From Streptomyces sp. 3214.6 (lineage in GTDB: Bacteria > Actinomycetota > Actinomycetes > Streptomycetales > Streptomycetaceae): DNA of 64,000 nucleotides. Position 1 is the stretch's first letter, and each line of letters begins with the position of its first letter. The translations under genes were made by a program, and so were the position numbers. Positions 1 through 8,674 of the stretch are shown here, one piece after another. The DNA lies in the NCBI RefSeq assembly GCF_900129855.1, contig NZ_LT670819.1, forward strand, positions 5,022,001 through 5,086,000. Direction: 5' to 3'. The notes below the pieces were generated by a model that ran no database searches, was not told the DNA's origin, and worked only from the letters and a program-made list of their open reading frames with translations.

Positions 1-4
1 TCAT

Positions 5-18
5 GTTTCACGTGAAAC
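5..18. other. parS site (perfect)
   Basis: Perfect 14-bp palindrome GTTTCACGTGAAAC, the known ParB-binding site of Streptomyces, here flanked to an 18-bp palindrome at 3-20. It forms a loose pair with the site at 61-74, 56 bp away. Confidence 0.95.
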
Positions 19-50
19 ATGACCCGGGCGGCACGGCAGGCGGACAGGCG

Positions 51-84
51 AAGGGGCGGTGTTTCACGTGAAACACCGCCCCTT
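51..84 (-). terminator. terminator-like palindrome containing parS
   Basis: A 34-bp perfect palindrome: arms AAGGGGCGGT and ACCGCCCCTT surround the parS core. It lies 13 bp beyond the stop codon of the leftward gene (97-615) and probably ends its transcript. There is no U-run, which is usual for actinobacterial terminators. Confidence 0.6.
61..74. other. parS site (perfect), in hairpin apex
   Basis: Perfect GTTTCACGTGAAAC. It forms the centre of a larger perfect palindrome (51-84) that follows the stop codon of the leftward gene at 97-615. Confidence 0.95.
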
Positions 85-96
85 TCCGCAGCTGCC

Positions 97-615
97 TTAC
101 TTCTTCGCGTAGTCCTTCAGGCAGAGCAGGAAGTTACTGCCGTCACCGCTCTCGGTGTACGAGTACTGGAAGTCCTTGGCCTTCTCCTGGCACTTGCTGT
201 CGGCCGTGACCTCGGTGTAGGTGCCCTCGACCTTCGCCAGCACGATGTACTGCGCCTGCGAGGAGTCGCACTTGACGACCTCGAGGTCGGGGTTGTCGTC
301 GTTGCTGCTGCCCCGGTGCATGCAGTCGCCGACCGCTGCCGTGTTGGCGTCGTCCTGGCTGGATATGTAGCCGCCGATGGCCACACCGGCGACAGCGAGA
401 ACGATGACGACGTTCTTGATCAGCTTGAAGCTGACCTTGCGGCGGGGCTGCTCCGGCGGAACCGCGCCGTAGGGGGCGGTGGGGTAGCCGGGCTGGCCGG
501 GCTGCTGGGGGTAACCGCCCTGCGGCGGGTACGGGGCCTGGCCCTGGGGCTGGCCGTAGGGCTGCTGGCCCTGCTGCGCGAACGGGTTCTGGCCCTGGGG
601 CGGCGGAGTCGACAC
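97..615 (-). CDS. membrane-anchored protein, LppU/SCO3897-like
   Basis: A 172-residue protein of unknown function. Residues 1-57 are rich in Pro, Gln, Gly and Tyr and look disordered. Residues about 61-84 form one hydrophobic segment after a basic patch (PRRK), so the C-terminal 90 residues are probably extracytoplasmic. That domain has four Cys (near 98, 116, 142 and 165), suggesting two disulphides. The start is GTG at 615, preceded by an AGGGGGA ribosome-binding site. The layout matches what I recall as the LppU/SCO3897 family of actinobacteria. It is a single gene, ended by a parS-containing palindrome. Confidence 0.75.
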   Translation of the reverse strand: MSTPPPQGQNPFAQQGQQPYGQPQGQAPYPPQGGYPQQPGQPGYPTAPYGAVPPEQPRRKVSFKLIKNVVIVLAVAGVAIGGYISSQDDANTAAVGDCMHRGSSNDDNPDLEVVKCDSSQAQYIVLAKVEGTYTEVTADSKCQEKAKDFQYSYTESGDGSNFLLCLKDYAKK

Positions 616-743
616 TTGGGGGTCCCCCTAGAAAACGTGGACGTGTGGCGCGAAATCAGCATGCGAGGTAAGACGCACGTAAGTTACCGGGACCCACTGA
701 CAACCTTGTAACCGAGGGGGAGTCTGTGTCATTGATGTGACAC

Positions 744-2006
744 TTACTGGCGTTCAAAGCGGGCCATAGCGCCAGCAATTGCTCCGTAGATAACGGCGAC
801 CGTGATTACCAGCGCTGCTGAACGGCCATCAGGCGGCAGCATCAGGGCGGCGACCCCGGCGGCCCCGACGAAGGCGACGTTGAACAGGACGTCGTAGAGA
901 GAGAAGATTCGGCCGCGGAAGCCGTCCTGAACGGAGGACTGGACGATGGTGTCGGTGGCGATCTTCGCTCCCTGAGTGACCAGCCCCAGCACGAACGCCG
1001 CGATGAACGTGGTGACTTGGGTGAACGGCAGCATCAGGGCGAGCTCCAGGACCGCGGCGGCCGCCGAGCAGACGACGATCCAGCGCTGTGGGCCCAGTCG
1101 TCCCGCCGCCGGCGGGGTCACCACCGCGGCGACGAAGAAGCCGACACCGGAGATGCCCACTGCCAGCCCCAGGAGGGCCAGCCCCTTGTCCGGGTCGGAC
1201 GACCACGCGTACCGGCACAGCATCAGCACCATGACGGTCAGGGCGCCGTAGCAGAACCGCATCAGGGTGATCGAGCCGAGTGCCCAGGCCGCCTCCCTGC
1301 GCTTCGGCTCGGTCAGGTGGCGTACGCCGGCCGAAAGGCCGCGGGCGGTGCCCCTGAGCGCGGTCGCCAGCCGGGGCTGGACCAGGTCACGGTCGGGCCC
1401 GAGCAGATCCGCGGTCATGGTCAGGGACGCCAGCGCAGAGCACAGGTACAGCACGCATCCCAGCAGCACCACCGCGGCGTCGGAGTCCGCGATGACCAGT
1501 CGGACGACGAAGGCGAGGCCGCCGCCCGCGATCGCGGCAAGCGTGCCGGCCGTCGGGGAGAGGGAGTTGGCCAGCACCAGGCGCTCGCCGTCGACCACGC
1601 GCGGCAGAGCCGCCGACAGACCGGCGAGGACGAAGCGGTTGACCGCCGTGACGCACAGCGCGGAGGCGTAGAAGAGCCAGTCCGGCACGTGGGTGATCAT
1701 CAGGACGGCCGTAGCGGACGCCAGCAGGGCGCGTAGCAGGTTGCCGTAGAGGAAGACCTGTCGGCGGCGCCAGCGGTCCAGCAGGACACCGGCGAAGGGG
1801 CCGACCAGCGAGTACGGCAGGAGCAGGACCGCCATGGCGGAGGCGATCGCGGTGGCCGAGGTCTGTTTCTCCGGGGAGAAGACGACGTAGGTGGCGAGCG
1901 CGACCTGATAGACGCCGTCCGCGCACTGGGACAGCAATCGCACGGCGAGCAGACGCCGGAAGTTTCCCAGGCGCAGCAGGACGCGCAGATCACGGACGAC
2001 GGCCAT
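744..2006 (-). CDS. MFS transporter
   Basis: A 420-residue polytopic membrane protein of the major facilitator superfamily, with about 12 hydrophobic segments and a DRWRRR-type loop between segments 2 and 3, typical of MFS proteins. The substrate cannot be read from the sequence; the layout resembles drug or metabolite exporters. I chose ATG 2006 (MAVVRDL) because a weak GAGG lies upstream; an in-frame ATG at 2021 is an alternative. A strong hairpin ends only 9-24 bp upstream of the start, so expression may depend on read-through from ino1 or on a very short leader. Confidence 0.8.
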   Translation of the reverse strand: MAVVRDLRVLLRLGNFRRLLAVRLLSQCADGVYQVALATYVVFSPEKQTSATAIASAMAVLLLPYSLVGPFAGVLLDRWRRRQVFLYGNLLRALLASATAVLMITHVPDWLFYASALCVTAVNRFVLAGLSAALPRVVDGERLVLANSLSPTAGTLAAIAGGGLAFVVRLVIADSDAAVVLLGCVLYLCSALASLTMTADLLGPDRDLVQPRLATALRGTARGLSAGVRHLTEPKRREAAWALGSITLMRFCYGALTVMVLMLCRYAWSSDPDKGLALLGLAVGISGVGFFVAAVVTPPAAGRLGPQRWIVVCSAAAAVLELALMLPFTQVTTFIAAFVLGLVTQGAKIATDTIVQSSVQDGFRGRIFSLYDVLFNVAFVGAAGVAALMLPPDGRSAALVITVAVIYGAIAGAMARFERQ

Positions 2007-2029
2007 GGGGCACAGCCTCACACACGGGG

Positions 2030-2061
2030 AGGGGCCCCGGGTCGTGCGACCCGGGGCCCCT
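2030..2061 (-). terminator. hairpin after ino1
   Basis: A 15-bp perfect stem (2030-2044 with 2047-2061) rich in G and C, 41 bp past the ino1 stop codon on the minus strand. It ends the PadR-ino1 transcript or attenuates read-through into the MFS gene that begins just beyond it. Confidence 0.8.
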
Positions 2062-2102
2062 TCTCAGCCCTGGCAGGAGCGAATTTTCCGGTCCGGGTCG
2101 AG

Positions 2103-3185
2103 CTAGCGCTCGACCTCGCCGCGGATGAACTTCTCGACGTTGTCGTAGGCCTCGTCGTCGAAGTACTGGACCGGCGGGGACTTCATGAAGTAGCTCGAAG
2201 CCGACAGGATCGGGCCGCCGATGCCGCGGTCCTTGGCGATCTTCGCGGCGCGCAGGGCGTCGATGATGACGCCGGCCGAGTTCGGGGAGTCCCAGACCTC
2301 GAGCTTGTACTCCAGGTTCAGCGGGACATCGCCGAAGGCGCGGCCCTCGAGGCGGACGTACGCCCACTTGCGGTCGTCCAGCCAGGCCACGTAGTCCGAC
2401 GGGCCGATGTGGACGTTCTTCGCGCCCATGTCGCGGTCGGGGATCTGCGAGGTGACGGCCTGCGTCTTCGAGATCTTCTTGGACTCGAGGCGGTCGCGCT
2501 CCAGCATGTTCTTGAAGTCCATGTTGCCGCCGACGTTGAGCTGCATGGTGCGCTCGAGACGGACACCGCGGTCCTCGAACAGCTTCGCCATCACACGGTG
2601 CGTGATGGTGGCGCCGACCTGCGACTTGATGTCGTCGCCGACGATCGGGACGCCCGCCTCGGTGAACTTGTCCGCCCACTCCTTGGTGCCGGCGATGAAG
2701 ACCGGAAGGGCGTTGACGAACGCGACCTTGGCGTCGATGGCGGCCTGGGCGTAGAACTTCGCCGCGTCCTCCGAGCCGACGGGCAGGTAGCAGACGAGGA
2801 CGTCGACCTGCTTGTCCTTGAGGACCTTCACCACGTCGACCGGGGTCTCCGCGGACTCCTCGATGGTCTCGCGGTAGTACTTGCCGAGACCGTCGAGGGT
2901 GTGACCGCGCTGGACCGTGACGCCCTTGTTCGGGACGTCGCAGATCTTGATGGTGTTGTTCTCGCTGGCACCGATGGCGTCCGAGAGGTCGAGGCCGACC
3001 TTCTTCGCGTCGACGTCGAAGGCGGCGACGAACTCGACGTCACCGACGTGGTAGTCCCCGAACTGCACGTGCATCAGGCCCGGGACCTTGGACGCCGGAT
3101 CGGCGTCCTTGTAGTACTCGACGCCCTGCACCAGCGACGCCGCGCAGTTGCCCACGCCGACGATGGCTACGCGAACCGAACCCAT
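2103..3185 (-). CDS. ino1: inositol-3-phosphate synthase
   Basis: This 360-residue enzyme converts glucose 6-phosphate to myo-inositol 3-phosphate with NAD, the first step towards phosphatidylinositol and mycothiol in actinobacteria. The N-terminus VRVAIVGVGNCAASL is the Rossmann NAD-binding loop; later segments such as LVCYLPVGSE, VNALPVF and DDIKSQVGAT are characteristic of the family. The start at 3185 (MGSVRV) follows AGGGAG; the frame stays open 16 codons further but without a site. The PadR regulator lies 44 bp upstream on the same strand, so the two probably form an operon controlled by the operator at 3943-3963. Confidence 0.95.
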   Translation of the reverse strand: MGSVRVAIVGVGNCAASLVQGVEYYKDADPASKVPGLMHVQFGDYHVGDVEFVAAFDVDAKKVGLDLSDAIGASENNTIKICDVPNKGVTVQRGHTLDGLGKYYRETIEESAETPVDVVKVLKDKQVDVLVCYLPVGSEDAAKFYAQAAIDAKVAFVNALPVFIAGTKEWADKFTEAGVPIVGDDIKSQVGATITHRVMAKLFEDRGVRLERTMQLNVGGNMDFKNMLERDRLESKKISKTQAVTSQIPDRDMGAKNVHIGPSDYVAWLDDRKWAYVRLEGRAFGDVPLNLEYKLEVWDSPNSAGVIIDALRAAKIAKDRGIGGPILSASSYFMKSPPVQYFDDEAYDNVEKFIRGEVER

Positions 3186-3229
3186 TCCGGTTGCTCCCTG
3201 TGTGTACGAGTGAGGCCCTGAGTGGGCGC

Positions 3230-3913
3230 TCACGTGGCGGTTTCGTCGGGCGTATCCGCCTCGGGGGTGTCCCCGGGACGGGGCAGGCCGCCCGACGATC
3301 CAGATGTGGTGTTCTGCTGAGCGGACTCCCCGGAGGCGGAACCCTTCAGGTCCCGTCCGGCCCGCTCGCTCTCGATGAGCTCGTTCAGCCAGCGCACTTC
3401 GCGCTCCACGGACTCCATCCCGTGGCGCTGGAGCTCGAGCGTGTAGTCGTCGAGGCGCTCTCGCGTGCGTGCCAGGGAGGCGCGCATCTTCTCCAGGCGC
3501 TCCTCCAGCCGGCTGCGCCGGCCTTCCAGTACGCGCATGCGAACATCGCGCGACGTCTGCCCGAAGAAGGCGAAACGGGCGGCGAAGTGTTCGTCCTCGT
3601 ACGCGTCGGGGCCCGTCTGCGAGAGCAGGTCCTCGAAGTGCTCCTTACCCTCCGCCGTCAATCTGTAGACGATCTTGGCGCGACGCCCTGCGAGTGGAGC
3701 GGCGAGGGCGTCCTCAGAGGTGTTTCCCGGCTCTTCGATCAACCAGCCGTTGGCGACCAGCGTCTTGAGGCAGGGATAGAGCGTGCCGTAGCTGAACGCA
3801 CGGAACACGCCCAGTGACGTATTGAGTCGTTTACGCAGCTCATAGCCGTGCATCGGGGACTCGCGAAGAAGGCCCAGGACGGCGAACTCGAGGATCCCGG
3901 CACGCCGGCTCAT
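3230..3913 (-). CDS. PadR-family transcriptional regulator
   Basis: A 227-residue regulator. Residues about 1-80 form the PadR winged helix (ILEFAVLGLLRESPMHGYELRKRL and the wing region YGTLYPCLKTL). The middle is a charged helical C-terminal dimerisation arm (residues about 95-185), and the last 40 residues are low-complexity. The start follows GAGAGGAG. It is the first gene of the transcript that continues into ino1. The perfect palindrome 40 bp upstream is its likely autoregulatory operator, so it probably represses itself and ino1. The effector is unknown. Confidence 0.9.
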   Translation of the reverse strand: MSRRAGILEFAVLGLLRESPMHGYELRKRLNTSLGVFRAFSYGTLYPCLKTLVANGWLIEEPGNTSEDALAAPLAGRRAKIVYRLTAEGKEHFEDLLSQTGPDAYEDEHFAARFAFFGQTSRDVRMRVLEGRRSRLEERLEKMRASLARTRERLDDYTLELQRHGMESVEREVRWLNELIESERAGRDLKGSASGESAQQNTTSGSSGGLPRPGDTPEADTPDETAT

Positions 3914-3942
3914 GTTCGCTCCTCTCGTCCTTATGTCGCTCC

Positions 3943-3963
3943 GATGTATCGACTCGATACATC
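3943..3963. promoter_or_regulatory. PadR operator (perfect palindrome)
   Basis: Two 10-bp arms, GATGTATCGA and its exact reverse complement, surround one central base. PadR regulators bind ATGT-N-ACAT-type palindromes, and this one fits. It is centred 40 bp upstream of the padR-like start codon, a position expected for autorepression. Confidence 0.8.
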
Positions 3964-4265
3964 ACGACGATAGAACGGCCTTCCGGATGCGACAAGAGGG
4001 GGGATGGTGAACGGGATCACATCACTGATTCGTTGCAGGTGACTTGCCCGATTTGGGGTGAACTTCGGGCCTAGGCAGGTTTTGACGGTGCGTAGTCTGT
4101 GCGCCATGCACACCACCGGGACCCATGAGACGCCGGGGGGCGTCGAGGTCCTCGGTGCAGTACGGGTGAATGCGCGACCGACCGCATCCGTACATCGGGG
4201 GGACAGGAAACCAGCCGCCCTTTCCAGGCGCGCACGGATGCGCCTGCCCGAGGAGTAATCGTTCG
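3964..4265. other. divergent promoter region padR / PBP
   Basis: This 302-bp spacer separates the leftward PadR gene from the rightward penicillin-binding protein gene. Besides the PadR operator at its left edge I see no RNA gene and no convincing coding sequence. A short open frame from 4108 to 4258 lacks a ribosome-binding site. Promoters for both genes must lie here, but no consensus -10/-35 pair stands out. Confidence 0.5.
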
Positions 4266-6938
4266 ATGAGCGAGCACCGTCGCAAACCGCCGCAGCCGCA
4301 GGGAGGCGGACGTGCCGCGGCCCGACGCGGCCAGTCCGGTCCGTCCTCCGGCCGCCGCGCGGCACCGCGAGGCGCCACCGGATCTCCTTCCGACTACGGG
4401 TTGGGTGCCGGGGTCGCAGGCGAGGAACTGCCGAACGGCAGCCGCACCGAAGCCCGGCGCGCGTCCGAGAGAAACTCGGGCGGGCGGCGCAGAGCGGCCG
4501 AACCCGCAGGGGGCCGCCGTGGCGCCCCGACCGGCCCCGGACGGGGTAGAGGGCGCACGGCCTCCGACCGTAAACGCCTGATCGACTACCCGCGCGCCGA
4601 CAAGTACGGCTGGCAGCGCTGGATGCCGTCCTGGAAGCTTGTCACGGGCCTGTTCGTCGGCTTCGTCGGCAGCCTGGTGGCGGTGGCGGGCATCGGATAC
4701 GCCATGGTGGGCATCCCGGACATCGCCAAGACGGCGACTGCGCAGAACAACGTCTACTACTGGAAGGACGGCAGCCAGATGGTTGCCACCGGTGGTGAGA
4801 CGAACCGTCAGAACATCGGCCTCTCGCAGATCCCGGAGGAGATGCGCTGGGCGGTGATCTCGCAGGAGAACAAGACCTTCTACGACGACAGCGGCATCGA
4901 CCCCAAGGGCATCGCCCGCGCCGTGTTCAACATGGCCCGGGGCGGACAGACGCAGGGTGGGTCGACGATCACCCAGCAGTACGTCAAGAACGCCATGTTG
5001 AACGACCAGTCGCAGACGATCTCCCGGAAGTTCAAGGAGATCTTCGTGTCCATCAAGGTGGGCGCGGAGGTCGACAAGGACGAGATCATGGCCGGCTATC
5101 TGAACTCCGCGTACTACGGGCGCAACGCCTACGGAATCCAGGCCGCCGCCCGCGCCTACTTCAACAAGGACGCGATCAAGCTCAACCCGGGCGAGTGCGC
5201 CTTCCTGGCCGCCATGCTGAAGGGCGCCACGTACTACGACCCCGCCGGCGCGACCTCCGTCGACCCGACCGGCGCCACGCCCGCGGCCAACAGCAAGCGG
5301 GCGCTGCGCCAGATGCAGGACACCCTGAACAAGATGGTCGAGTACGGCCACCTCAACGCCTCGAAGCGGGCCCAGTACACGACGCTGCCCAAGTGGCAGA
5401 ACCCCCGGTCCAACACCGACCTCAAGGGGCAGATCGGCTACCTCGTCGACCTCGCCAACGGCTACCTGGTCACCCACAGCAAGGAGACCGGGATCACCCA
5501 GGACCTCCTGCAGCAGGGTGGCTACTCGATCTACACGACCTTCGACAAGAACAAGGTCAAGGAGCTCGAGGAGTCGGTCACCAAGGTCCAGAAGGCCAAC
5601 ATCAAGCCGGAGAAACGGCCGGAGGACACACACGTCCAGTTCGGCGGGGCGTCCGTCGAACCGGACACCGGTGCCATCCGGGCCATCTACGGCGGCGAGG
5701 ACGCCACCAAGCACTTCACCGACAACGCCGACCAGACCGGTGCCCAGGTCGGTTCGACGTTCAAGCCGTTCGTGCTGGCGGCCGCGATGACCTGGGGCGT
5801 GCGCGACCCGGACCTGGGGTCCTCGCAGGCGCAGGACGAACGCACCATCGTCTCGCCCAAGAGCCTGTTCAGCGGGAAGAACAAGCTCAAGATCGAGAAC
5901 TATGACCGCACGGTCTGGAAGAACGAGAAGGGCGAGGAGTGGCTGCAGACCAATGACGGCAACGTCTCCGTCGGCAATCCGCCCGACTACAAGATCGACC
6001 TGCGGGAGGCGATGCGCGAGTCGGTGAACTCCGCCTTCGTGCAGCTCGGCATGGATGTCGGTCTGGACAAGGTGAAGGAAGCCGCCATCAGCGCGGGCCT
6101 GAAGGACTCCAGCCTCACCAACAGCGGCTTCCCGTCGTTCTCGATCGGCATCTCCGACCCGAGCGCGATCCGGATGGCAGGGGCGTACGCCACCTTCGCC
6201 TCCAGCGGTAAGCAGCGTGATCCGTACTCGGTGGAGAAGGTCACGAGCGAGAAGGGCCAGATCTTCACGCACGAGAACCAGACGAAGCAGGCCTTCACCT
6301 CGAAGGTCGCCGACAACGTCACCGACGTCCTGAAGACCGTGGTCGAGGACGGCACCGGTACCAACGCCCAGCTGCCCGGCCGTCAGGTCGCGGGCAAGAC
6401 CGGTACCACCGACGGCAACAAGTCGGCCTGGTTCGTGGGCTACACCCCGCAGCTGTCGACCGCGGTGACCATGTTCCGCTATGACGACGACGAGTCGAAC
6501 AAGAACCGTACGTTCTTGGAGATGTTCGGCACGGGTGGCCAGAAGAAGATCCACGGTGCGTCGTTCCCGGCGCAGATCTGGCACGACTACATGGCCGAGG
6601 CGCTGAAGGGCACGGAGCCGAAGGACTTCCCCGAGCCCGAGCCGATCGGCGAGGTCGTCAACGCGGAGCCGTCCCCCACTCCGACTCCTTCGGCCACCGA
6701 GACCGAGGAGGAGAAGCCGTCGCCTTCCCCGTCTCCCAGTGCGACGGAGGTCAAGCCGTCGCCCTCGGCGACCGAGACGTGCGCCGGCTTCTTCTGCGAC
6801 GGCAACAACGGTGGAACGACCAACGGAAACGATAACGGCGGAACGGGGGACGTCACCCCGACGCCGACGATCACGGAGACGAACGGCAACAGTAGAGGCA
6901 ACGGCAACGGCGGCATCTTCGGAGGTTCAAACGGCTAG
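4266..6938 (+). CDS. class A penicillin-binding protein
   Basis: An 890-residue bifunctional peptidoglycan synthase. Residues 1-120 are a basic, disordered cytoplasmic tail; one membrane helix lies near 125-148. The glycosyltransferase (GT51) domain shows SQENKTFYDDSGID (about 199-212) and GGSTITQQ (about 231-238). The transpeptidase domain has the SxxK motif STFK (S497, K500), SVN (586-588) and KTG (711-713), so both activities should be intact. The C-terminus from about 800 is Pro/Ser/Thr- then Asn/Gly-rich, a likely wall-spanning tail. ATG 4266 follows GAGGAG; the frame is open 96 bp further upstream. Confidence 0.93.
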   Translation: MSEHRRKPPQPQGGGRAAARRGQSGPSSGRRAAPRGATGSPSDYGLGAGVAGEELPNGSRTEARRASERNSGGRRRAAEPAGGRRGAPTGPGRGRGRTASDRKRLIDYPRADKYGWQRWMPSWKLVTGLFVGFVGSLVAVAGIGYAMVGIPDIAKTATAQNNVYYWKDGSQMVATGGETNRQNIGLSQIPEEMRWAVISQENKTFYDDSGIDPKGIARAVFNMARGGQTQGGSTITQQYVKNAMLNDQSQTISRKFKEIFVSIKVGAEVDKDEIMAGYLNSAYYGRNAYGIQAAARAYFNKDAIKLNPGECAFLAAMLKGATYYDPAGATSVDPTGATPAANSKRALRQMQDTLNKMVEYGHLNASKRAQYTTLPKWQNPRSNTDLKGQIGYLVDLANGYLVTHSKETGITQDLLQQGGYSIYTTFDKNKVKELEESVTKVQKANIKPEKRPEDTHVQFGGASVEPDTGAIRAIYGGEDATKHFTDNADQTGAQVGSTFKPFVLAAAMTWGVRDPDLGSSQAQDERTIVSPKSLFSGKNKLKIENYDRTVWKNEKGEEWLQTNDGNVSVGNPPDYKIDLREAMRESVNSAFVQLGMDVGLDKVKEAAISAGLKDSSLTNSGFPSFSIGISDPSAIRMAGAYATFASSGKQRDPYSVEKVTSEKGQIFTHENQTKQAFTSKVADNVTDVLKTVVEDGTGTNAQLPGRQVAGKTGTTDGNKSAWFVGYTPQLSTAVTMFRYDDDESNKNRTFLEMFGTGGQKKIHGASFPAQIWHDYMAEALKGTEPKDFPEPEPIGEVVNAEPSPTPTPSATETEEEKPSPSPSPSATEVKPSPSATETCAGFFCDGNNGGTTNGNDNGGTGDVTPTPTITETNGNSRGNGNGGIFGGSNG

Positions 6939-6960
6939 CCGCGCTGTGCCCAGCTTGGGT

Positions 6961-6974
6961 GTTTCACGTGAAAC
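6961..6974. other. parS site (perfect)
   Basis: Perfect GTTTCACGTGAAAC, first of a close pair with 22-bp centre spacing (6961 and 6983), just after the penicillin-binding protein gene. Confidence 0.95.
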
Positions 6975-6982
6975 ATGTGCAT

Positions 6983-6996
6983 GTTTCACGTGAAAC
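6983..6996. other. parS site (perfect)
   Basis: Perfect GTTTCACGTGAAAC, second of the pair. Its last base abuts the stem of the terminator at 6996-7034. Confidence 0.95.
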
Positions 6997-7034
6997 GAGG
7001 GCCGCTCCACCGGACCAGGTGGGGCGGCCCTCGG
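6996..7034 (+). terminator. terminator after PBP gene
   Basis: A long stem of CGAGGGCCGC plus CCACC pairs with GGTGG plus GCGGCCCTCG around a short loop, followed by TGTTTTCC. It lies 58 bp past the PBP stop and before the next rightward gene. Confidence 0.8.
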
Positions 7035-7068
7035 TGTTTTCCTAGGTCGGTACGGCAGGATGTCGCCC

Positions 7069-8568
7069 ATGCCCAGTGCAGAATCGACGCCGACGCCCGT
7101 GCACGAGCCGGATCCGGTGAGGCCGACCAGTGACGACCCGGTGGCCGCGGCCGGCAGTGAGCTGATCGGCGGTCCGCTCGGCCGCCGGGCCCTGCTGGGG
7201 ACGTCCTGGTGGACTCCCGTGCGGATCGTCGCGCTCGTGGCGATCGGGATGTTCGCCCTAGGACTGATCCAGAAGGCGCCGTGCTACGACGGAGGCTGGT
7301 TCTTCGGTGCCACCTCCCAGTACACCCACGCCTGTTACTCGGACATCCCTCACCTCTACCAGGGACGTGGCTTCGCCGACGGGCTCGTGCCGTACTTCGA
7401 CAAGCTCCCCGGCGACATGGACTACCTCGAGTACCCGGTGCTGACCGGTGTGTTCATGGAGGTGGCCGCCTGGCTCACGCCCGGCAGCGGCAGCATCCAA
7501 CACCAGGAACAGTGGTACTGGATGGTCAACGCCGGGATGTTGATGGCGTGCGCGGCCGTCATCGCCGTCTGCGTGGCCCGGACGCAGGCGCGGCGTCCCT
7601 GGGACGGCCTGCTCGTCGCCCTGGCACCCGCTTTCGCGCTGACCGCGACCATCAACTGGGATCTGCTGGCGGTCGCTCTTACGGCCGCCGCGATGCTCAT
7701 GTGGTCGCGGGGCCGGTCCCTGGCCTTCGGCGTCTTGCTGGGGCTCGCCACGGCCGCCAAGCTCTATCCCGTCTTCCTGCTCGGCCCCCTGTTCGTACTG
7801 TGCTGGCGCGCGGGGAAATGGCGGGACTTCGGCAAGGCCTTCGGCGGTGCGGCCGTCGCCTGGCTGGTGGTGAACCTGCCGGTGATGCTCTTCGCCTTCG
7901 AAGGGTGGTCGAAGTTCTACCGGTTCAGTCAGGAGCGGGGCGTCGACTTCGGGTCCTTCTGGCTGATCCTGGCCCAGAACTCCAGCGATCCCCTCACCAC
8001 GGACAGCGTCAACACCCTCGCCACGTTGCTCGTCGCGCTCTGCGCCGTCGGTATCGCGGTGCTGACCCTGACCGCGCCCCGTCGACCCCGCTTCGCCCAG
8101 CTGGCGTTCCTGATCGTGGCGGCCTTCATCCTCACCAACAAGGTCTACTCACCGCAGTACGTCCTGTGGTTGGTGCCGCTGGCGGTGCTGGCCCGGCCGA
8201 AGTGGCGGGACTTCCTGATCTGGCAGGCCTGCGAGGTCGCCTACTTCCTGGGCATCTGGATGTACCTCGCGTACACGATGAGCGGAGACGCCCACAAGGG
8301 CCTGCCGACCGACGGCTACCACTGGGCCATCGGCGTGCACCTGCTGGGGACGCTCTACCTGTGCGGGGTGGTCGTGCGCGACATCCTGATGCCGGAGCGG
8401 GACGTGGTGCGACAGGCCGGAGACGACGATCCCTCGGGCGGCGTGCTCGACGGGGCGGAGGACGTCTTCGTCCTCGGCGCTGCGGCCCACCCCCCGCGGC
8501 ATGCCTCCCACTTCGACGGACCGCAGGTGGAATGGGGCAGGCAGGACGCCACCGAGGATTCGCCCTGA
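7069..8568 (+). CDS. GT87-type membrane glycosyltransferase
   Basis: A 499-residue protein with a soluble N-terminus (about 45 residues), about 10-11 membrane helices and a soluble C-terminal tail. The loop after the first helix, the segment YFDKLPGDMDYLEYPVLTG, and the later TAAKLYPVFLL resemble glycosyltransferase family 87 / DUF2029 polyprenyl-phosphate-dependent mannosyltransferases of actinobacteria. Membership of that family is by recognition; the sugar and acceptor are unknown. GGCAGG lies 9 bp before ATG 7069, which I prefer over ATG 7060. It is a single gene between two strong terminators. Confidence 0.75.
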   Translation: MPSAESTPTPVHEPDPVRPTSDDPVAAAGSELIGGPLGRRALLGTSWWTPVRIVALVAIGMFALGLIQKAPCYDGGWFFGATSQYTHACYSDIPHLYQGRGFADGLVPYFDKLPGDMDYLEYPVLTGVFMEVAAWLTPGSGSIQHQEQWYWMVNAGMLMACAAVIAVCVARTQARRPWDGLLVALAPAFALTATINWDLLAVALTAAAMLMWSRGRSLAFGVLLGLATAAKLYPVFLLGPLFVLCWRAGKWRDFGKAFGGAAVAWLVVNLPVMLFAFEGWSKFYRFSQERGVDFGSFWLILAQNSSDPLTTDSVNTLATLLVALCAVGIAVLTLTAPRRPRFAQLAFLIVAAFILTNKVYSPQYVLWLVPLAVLARPKWRDFLIWQACEVAYFLGIWMYLAYTMSGDAHKGLPTDGYHWAIGVHLLGTLYLCGVVVRDILMPERDVVRQAGDDDPSGGVLDGAEDVFVLGAAAHPPRHASHFDGPQVEWGRQDATEDSP

Positions 8569-8602
8569 GCGAACACCGGGCTGCGGGGAGCCATGCGACA
8601 CA

Positions 8603-8643
8603 AGGAAGGGCCGTGCACGGAGTCTCCGTGCACGGCCCTTCCT
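8603..8643. terminator. bidirectional terminator
   Basis: A 20-bp perfect stem with a tiny loop (8603-8622 with 8624-8643) lies between the convergent GT87 gene and the alanine-racemase-like gene, so it can end both transcripts. Confidence 0.85.
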
Positions 8644-8674
8644 CTTGCTGCGTCCGTTCAGCGGCCCCCGACGG

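Noticed and set aside
4108..4258. Small ORF upstream of the penicillin-binding protein
   Set aside because: It lacks a ribosome-binding site and ends at the next gene's site; codon pattern is not gene-like.
4071..6584. An 837-codon minus-strand frame opposite the penicillin-binding protein gene
   Set aside because: Same cause; it mirrors the PBP codons and has no start signal or motif.
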